Shown: piece by piece, positions 60,692-64,000 of the stretch
How the letters are laid out: every line of letters starts with the position of its first letter
How positions within the stretch are numbered: the first letter of the stretch is position 1
Source of the DNA: Streptomyces sp. CB02923
Lineage (GTDB): Bacteria > Actinomycetota > Actinomycetes > Streptomycetales > Streptomycetaceae
Length of the DNA stretch: 64,000 nucleotides
Direction: 5' to 3'
Assembly: GCF_001905005.1 (NCBI RefSeq)
Contig: NZ_LWKZ01000001.1
Span: 1,388,657 to 1,452,656, forward strand
Notes under the pieces: model-generated
Told to the model about the DNA's origin: nothing
The model's input: the letters and a program-made list of their open reading frames with translations, nothing else
Database searches by the model: none
Made by a program: the position numbers and the translations under genes

Positions 60692-62391
60692 CGCGGGGAT
60701 ACGGGCACGGGCACGGCGGTACGGACGCCCCGGGCGGCGGCACGGGAGGCCGCAGCGGCGGACGGGGGCGGGGCGTCCCCGACTCCCTTCTGATCGGCGT
60801 ACTCGCCTTCCTCCTGGGCCTCACGGTCCTGGCATGGGCGGCGACGGGCCTGGCCGGCCTCTTCACCCACGGCGCCTGGCCGGACGGCGTGACCTTCACC
60901 CGTACGCCCCTGGCCCTGCGCAGCCTCATAGGCGCCCCGCACGACCTCCCGGCCGCCTGGTCCGGCACCCCCGCCGCACAACTCCCCGGGTACGGGCTGT
61001 TCTGGGGCATCCTCATCAGCGAACTGCTGGTGCTGGTCGTCCTCACGGTCTTCGCCATGGGGACGATCACCCGCTACCGGGTCGTACGGGCCAACCGGCG
61101 GGCCGGGGGCAAGGATGCCGGGCGGACGGGGGCCATGGATGCCGGGCGGTCCGGGGCCAAGGATGCCGGGTGGGACGGGGTGCAAGCCCAAGGCGGCCCG
61201 GCGCCCGCCGCCGACCGTGCAACGCCCGCCGCGCCCCCGACGGTTCCTGCCGCACCCGCAGCGCCCGTAGCACCCGCCCCTACCACCGCAGCAGCACCGC
61301 CTCACGCGGCTGACGCAGCCCCTCCAGCCCCAGAGGCCGCTACACCGTCGGCCCTGATCCCCGCACCGGCCCCACCCGCCACTCCAGCCACCACCATCTC
61401 CCCCGCACCTACACCCTCACCCACACCCGTACCCACACCCCCCGCCAACGTCCCCGACCTCCCCCCGCTCGTGCACTACGGCGCCGACCGCCGCCAGGCC
61501 GGCGTGCTCGCCACGGCCGCCATCACCGCGGCCGAGGGCCCCCTCGTCGTCGCCACCACCGATCCCTCCCTCTGGTCCGACACCAAGGACGCCCGCGCCA
61601 AACTGGGCCCGCTGCTGACCTACGATCCGCAGCACCTCCTGGACACCCCGGCCCGGATGCGCTGGTCACCGACGTCCGGCTGCGAGGACATCGGCACCGC
61701 CGCCGCACGGGCGGCCGCGCTCCTCACCCCCGTACGCCCCTCCAGCGTCCTCGATTCCGCGGTGGCCGACGCCGCGACGACCCTGCTGCGCTGCTGGCTG
61801 CACGCCGCCGCCGTGGACGGCCGGCCCTTCCGCCAACTGCACCGCTGGGCCCACGCCAAGGGCGCCGCCCACGAGCCCGTACGTATCCTGCGGACGAACC
61901 GGAAGGCGTCGGCGGGCCAGGCCGGCGAGCTGGAGTCCGTACTGACCGCGCACGCGGAACGCCGGGAGATGGCACACGAACTGGTCTCCCGCACCCTGGC
62001 GTCCCTCTCCTCGATCCACATCCGGGACGCCTGCAATCCGGCGCGATCCGATGCCCTGCTTCTCGAATCTTTCATCGACGAAGGGGGAACGCTCTACGTG
62101 GTAGGGGAATCCATCGAGGATCCGCGAACCACTCCGGGCGCGATGCCGTTGCTCATCGCGCTCCTCTCCAACGTGGTCGAGCACGGCCGCCGCATGGCCG
62201 AACGGTCATCCGCCGGTCGGCTCGACCCACCACTCACCCTCGTCCTGGACGACATCGCGGCGCTGGCGCCACTCCCCGCGCTGCCCGGCCTCCTCGAATC
62301 CGGCCGCGCACAGGGCATGTTGACGCTCGCCACGCTGCGCTCCCAGGAACAGGCCCGCGCCCGCTGGCCGCACACACCCCTGCCGGCCTGA
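60688..62391 (+). CDS. cmdA: CmdA-like VirD4/TraG-type coupling protein, P-loop missing
   Basis: 567 residues. Two N-terminal helices (about 33-55 and 108-128) are followed by a Pro/Ala linker (residues about 160-245) and a TraG/VirD4-like cytoplasmic domain. Its later motifs are clear: LTLVLDDIAALAPLPALPGL then LESGRAQGMLTLATLRSQEQ. Where Walker A should be, the chain reads HYGADRRQAGVLATAAI, with no GxxxxGK[ST]. The protein also ends about 20 residues after the LRSQEQ motif, earlier than typical TraG. GTG at 60688 overlaps the cmdB stop. Confidence 0.78.
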   Translation: MTRGYGHGHGGTDAPGGGTGGRSGGRGRGVPDSLLIGVLAFLLGLTVLAWAATGLAGLFTHGAWPDGVTFTRTPLALRSLIGAPHDLPAAWSGTPAAQLPGYGLFWGILISELLVLVVLTVFAMGTITRYRVVRANRRAGGKDAGRTGAMDAGRSGAKDAGWDGVQAQGGPAPAADRATPAAPPTVPAAPAAPVAPAPTTAAAPPHAADAAPPAPEAATPSALIPAPAPPATPATTISPAPTPSPTPVPTPPANVPDLPPLVHYGADRRQAGVLATAAITAAEGPLVVATTDPSLWSDTKDARAKLGPLLTYDPQHLLDTPARMRWSPTSGCEDIGTAAARAAALLTPVRPSSVLDSAVADAATTLLRCWLHAAAVDGRPFRQLHRWAHAKGAAHEPVRILRTNRKASAGQAGELESVLTAHAERREMAHELVSRTLASLSSIHIRDACNPARSDALLLESFIDEGGTLYVVGESIEDPRTTPGAMPLLIALLSNVVEHGRRMAERSSAGRLDPPLTLVLDDIAALAPLPALPGLLESGRAQGMLTLATLRSQEQARARWPHTPLPA

Positions 62392-62439
62392 CCGGTCGCC
62401 ACCCGCAGCCGTACGCGCCCGTCCGCCCTGAGAGTCCGG

Positions 62440-62982
62440 TTACGCGCGCTCCAACGCCATCTCCCGCTCGATGGCCGCCCCGCCCTTCGGATCGGTCATC
62501 GTCCGGCCGGTCTCGACGAAGCCGAGCGACCGGTAGAGCGCCGCCGCACGCTCGTTCTCCTCGTGCACCCAGAGCCGTACGCGCTCCACCGCCGGCTCGG
62601 ACCGGCTCCACGCCCAGCCCACGGCGGCCCCGAACAGGTCGCGCGCCAGCCCCGTGCCACGGTGCTCCGGGCGTACGTACACGCCGACGATGTGCGCCCA
62701 CGGCTCCTCGCCGTCCCGCTCGTCCGCGCCTTCCTTCTCGACGAGTACGACGACCATGCCGCCCCAACTGCCGTCGGGCCCCTCGCCGATGAACGTCAGC
62801 GGGTCCTGGTCCTCATCGCTCTGCGCCGCCCGCCGCTGCCACACGTCGTCCGGATACGCGGCGACCTTCTCGAAGGACTCGTTGAAGGCGATACGTGAGA
62901 CGGGATCAGCGAGCGCCGCCAGCCGGAGTTCCCTGAGCCGCTTCCATTCGTCCGCCTTCACCGGCCTGACCAGATACTCCAT
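62440..62982 (-). CDS. GNAT-family acetyltransferase
   Basis: 180 residues. The acetyl-CoA loop is IVGVYVRPEHRGTGLARDLF near residue 100, followed by HEENERAAALYRSLGFVETG near 140, the standard RimI-like GNAT pattern. Substrate unknown. ATG at 62982 gives the family-length protein; upstream codons are open but unlikely. Tail to tail with cmdA. Confidence 0.85.
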   Translation of the reverse strand: MEYLVRPVKADEWKRLRELRLAALADPVSRIAFNESFEKVAAYPDDVWQRRAAQSDEDQDPLTFIGEGPDGSWGGMVVVLVEKEGADERDGEEPWAHIVGVYVRPEHRGTGLARDLFGAAVGWAWSRSEPAVERVRLWVHEENERAAALYRSLGFVETGRTMTDPKGGAAIEREMALERA

Positions 62983-63052
62983 CGGGCCAGCATCCCAGCA
63001 GTCCGTCCCCCTGGCCACACGCAGTTCTCCCTTCACCCCCACCACCCTCTAG

Positions 63053-63071
63053 TTAGGCTAGCCTCACCTAA
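63053..63071 (+). promoter_or_regulatory. iron box (DmdR1/IdeR-type operator)
   Basis: The 19-bp sequence TTAGGCTAGCCTCACCTAA matches the actinobacterial iron box TTAGGTTAGGCTCACCTAA at 17 of 19 positions. It lies 28 bases before the TTG of the membrane gene, where a bound repressor would block transcription when iron is plentiful. Confidence 0.8.
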
Positions 63072-63099
63072 CCACCCTGCCACTTACGGAGACACTCCC

Positions 63100-63900
63100 T
63101 TGCCCGAAGCCCAAAACCCCGCCAGAACCACCAGAGCGGTCAACTCGGCCGGCCCCACCGCCGTTGCCCCACCTTCGTCACCCGGCACCGGGTCCCTCGC
63201 CCTCCGCCTGGCCGGCGTCTCCGGGATCGCGGCGTCCGTTGCCTGGCTCATCGGAGACATCCTGCTGCTCGGGAAGCCCATGGGCTCCGCGGACCAGTAC
63301 CCGATCCTGAGCTCGTACGACGGCATGCCCCGCGACTCCCTCGCCGCGATGCTGCCCGCCTCCACCACCCGGCTGGCCTGGGGAGCCCTGCTGGGCGTCC
63401 TGACGGGGCCGCTCTACCTCGTCGCCTGCCGCCACTTCCGCCGGGCCCTCCTCCCGCAGCCCCGCCGCATCTCCCTGCCGCTCTATCTGATCCTCACGGC
63501 CGGCTACGCGCTCGCGCCCTTCGCCCACGGTTCGTTCTTCTACTGGGGACAGGCCGCGAAGGCGGTTCATGAGTCCGGTGCCGCGTCCGACGCCCTGACC
63601 ACTCTTCCGGGTGACCTCGCCACTGTGCTCTTCATCCCGTACGCGGTACTCCTGGCGCTCTGGGTTGTCGGCTCCGTGTGGCTGGCCGTCCTGGTACTCC
63701 GTGGCGGCACCGTGTTCCCCCGCTGGATGTGCATCGCGAACCCGCTGGTCTGCGCCCTCATCGGAACGCTGGTCACCAAGCTCTGGCCCGGCGCCATAGG
63801 CACCGCCCTGCAAGGGGCCGCGCTGAGCGTGGCCAACCTGCTCCTCTTCTCCCTCACCACCTGGGTGCTCTGGAAGAAGGCCGACGAAGAGTCGTCGTAA
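63100..63900 (+). CDS. iron-box-controlled membrane protein (DUF6796-like)
   Basis: 266 residues with about six helices, beginning near residue 33 (LRLAGVSGIAASVAWLIGDI) and ending with LLLFSLTTWVLWKKADEESS. Such proteins are annotated DUF6796 in Streptomyces; function unknown. TTG at 63100 with GGAGA eight bases upstream. The iron box upstream suggests it is made under iron limitation, so a role in iron or heme supply or membrane adaptation is a reasonable guess. Confidence 0.72.
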   Translation: MPEAQNPARTTRAVNSAGPTAVAPPSSPGTGSLALRLAGVSGIAASVAWLIGDILLLGKPMGSADQYPILSSYDGMPRDSLAAMLPASTTRLAWGALLGVLTGPLYLVACRHFRRALLPQPRRISLPLYLILTAGYALAPFAHGSFFYWGQAAKAVHESGAASDALTTLPGDLATVLFIPYAVLLALWVVGSVWLAVLVLRGGTVFPRWMCIANPLVCALIGTLVTKLWPGAIGTALQGAALSVANLLLFSLTTWVLWKKADEESS

Positions 63901-63920
63901 ATTCCCCGGGAACGCAAAAA

Positions 63921-63961
63921 AGCTCCGGTCCCTGAACCACAAGGGTTCAGGGACCGGAGCT
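63921..63961 (-). terminator. intrinsic terminator of the rRNA operon
   Basis: An 18-bp perfect stem: AGCTCCGGTCCCTGAACC (63921-63938) and GGTTCAGGGACCGGAGCT (63944-63961), five-base loop. Read on the minus strand it is followed by a run of six T (63915-63920), a textbook rho-independent terminator after 5S rRNA. Confidence 0.93.
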
Positions 63962-63969
63962 GAAAAATT

Positions 63970-64000
63970 GTTCGGCGGCGTCCTACTCTCCCACAGGGTC
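63970..64000 (-). rRNA. rrf: 5S ribosomal RNA, 3' end (partial)
   Basis: The complement of 63970-64000 reads GACCCTGTGGGAGAGTAGGA followed by CGCCGCCGAAC, the conserved 3' end of Streptomyces 5S rRNA. The gene continues beyond the right edge, so a complete rRNA operon should lie there, transcribed towards this window. Confidence 0.95.

Noticed and set aside
51153..62391. Reading the cmd-like cluster as an integrative conjugative element
   Set aside because: No integrase, relaxase, attachment sites or flanking tRNA were found, and the order matches a conserved chromosomal locus.

Overview
The window is a chromosomal segment of a Streptomyces (or very close actinomycete). G+C is very high throughout, many genes start with GTG or TTG, and the gene content is typical of the genus: nur, rsiG, pstSCAB, copper csoR, an XRE/DUF397/ATPase module and a cmd-type membrane cluster. 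From memory, the order of the conserved genes follows the S. coelicolor SCO4180 to SCO4126 interval, read in descending number. No search was run.

Layout. 1-2.6 kb: a heterodimeric ABC exporter on the minus strand, cut by the left edge. 2.8-8.9 kb: a MoaD-like sulfur carrier, two membrane or secreted proteins, a cysteine-containing leader peptide followed by a rhodanese and SseC, a DsrE protein and a nitrobindin-like protein. 8.9-12.6 kb: a cobalamin riboswitch, a B12/iron-chelate type ABC importer (permease, ATPase, lipoprotein) and nur. 12.6-18.6 kb: ygfZ, dtd, the c-di-GMP-responsive anti-sigma gene rsiG, an asparaginase, an Eis-like acetyltransferase, an ankyrin protein and an FMN reductase behind a SoxR-type promoter. 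18.7-33.1 kb is a more accessory stretch: carotenoid oxygenase, PrmC-like methyltransferase, an ECF41 sigma factor with an SRPBCC partner, a hydrolase lacking its nucleophile, truncated gene remnants, a seven-repeat propeller protein, an HxlR/oxidoreductase pair, and two cytochrome P450 genes flanking a decayed thioesterase-like ORF.

33.2-39.5 kb: a secreted proline-rich protein with a TTA codon, DUF4239, an XRE-HbhA-DUF2516 trio matching mycobacterial gene order, a PP2C phosphatase and an NlpC/P60 hydrolase. 39.6-45.8 kb: the phosphate region, with PHO boxes, pstS-pstC-pstA-pstB, a double terminator, and convergent pit plus a DUF47 regulator. 45.9-50.9 kb: copper csoR with its operator, small conserved ORFs, a lipoprotein, a flavin oxidase, tandem repeats, a small TA-flanked MITE and a PAP2 phosphatase.

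51.1-62.4 kb: a transglycosylase/NlpC wall hydrolase, an ATPase/XRE/DUF397/DUF397 regulatory module, and a six-gene cluster resembling S. coelicolor cmdABCDEF. Read as domains, this cluster looks like a chromosomal type IV secretion machine: VirB2-, VirB8-, VirB6-, VirB3/VirB4N-, VirB4-ATPase- and VirD4-like genes in order. It sits beside its own wall hydrolase but no relaxase was seen. It is the most interesting system in the window. The right edge has a GNAT gene, a membrane gene behind a DmdR1/IdeR-type iron box, and the terminator and 3' end of a minus-strand rRNA operon (5S).

A recurring feature is a TANNNT -10 hexamer placed 6-7 bases before the start codon, as expected for leaderless mRNAs. 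It occurs at eight genes.
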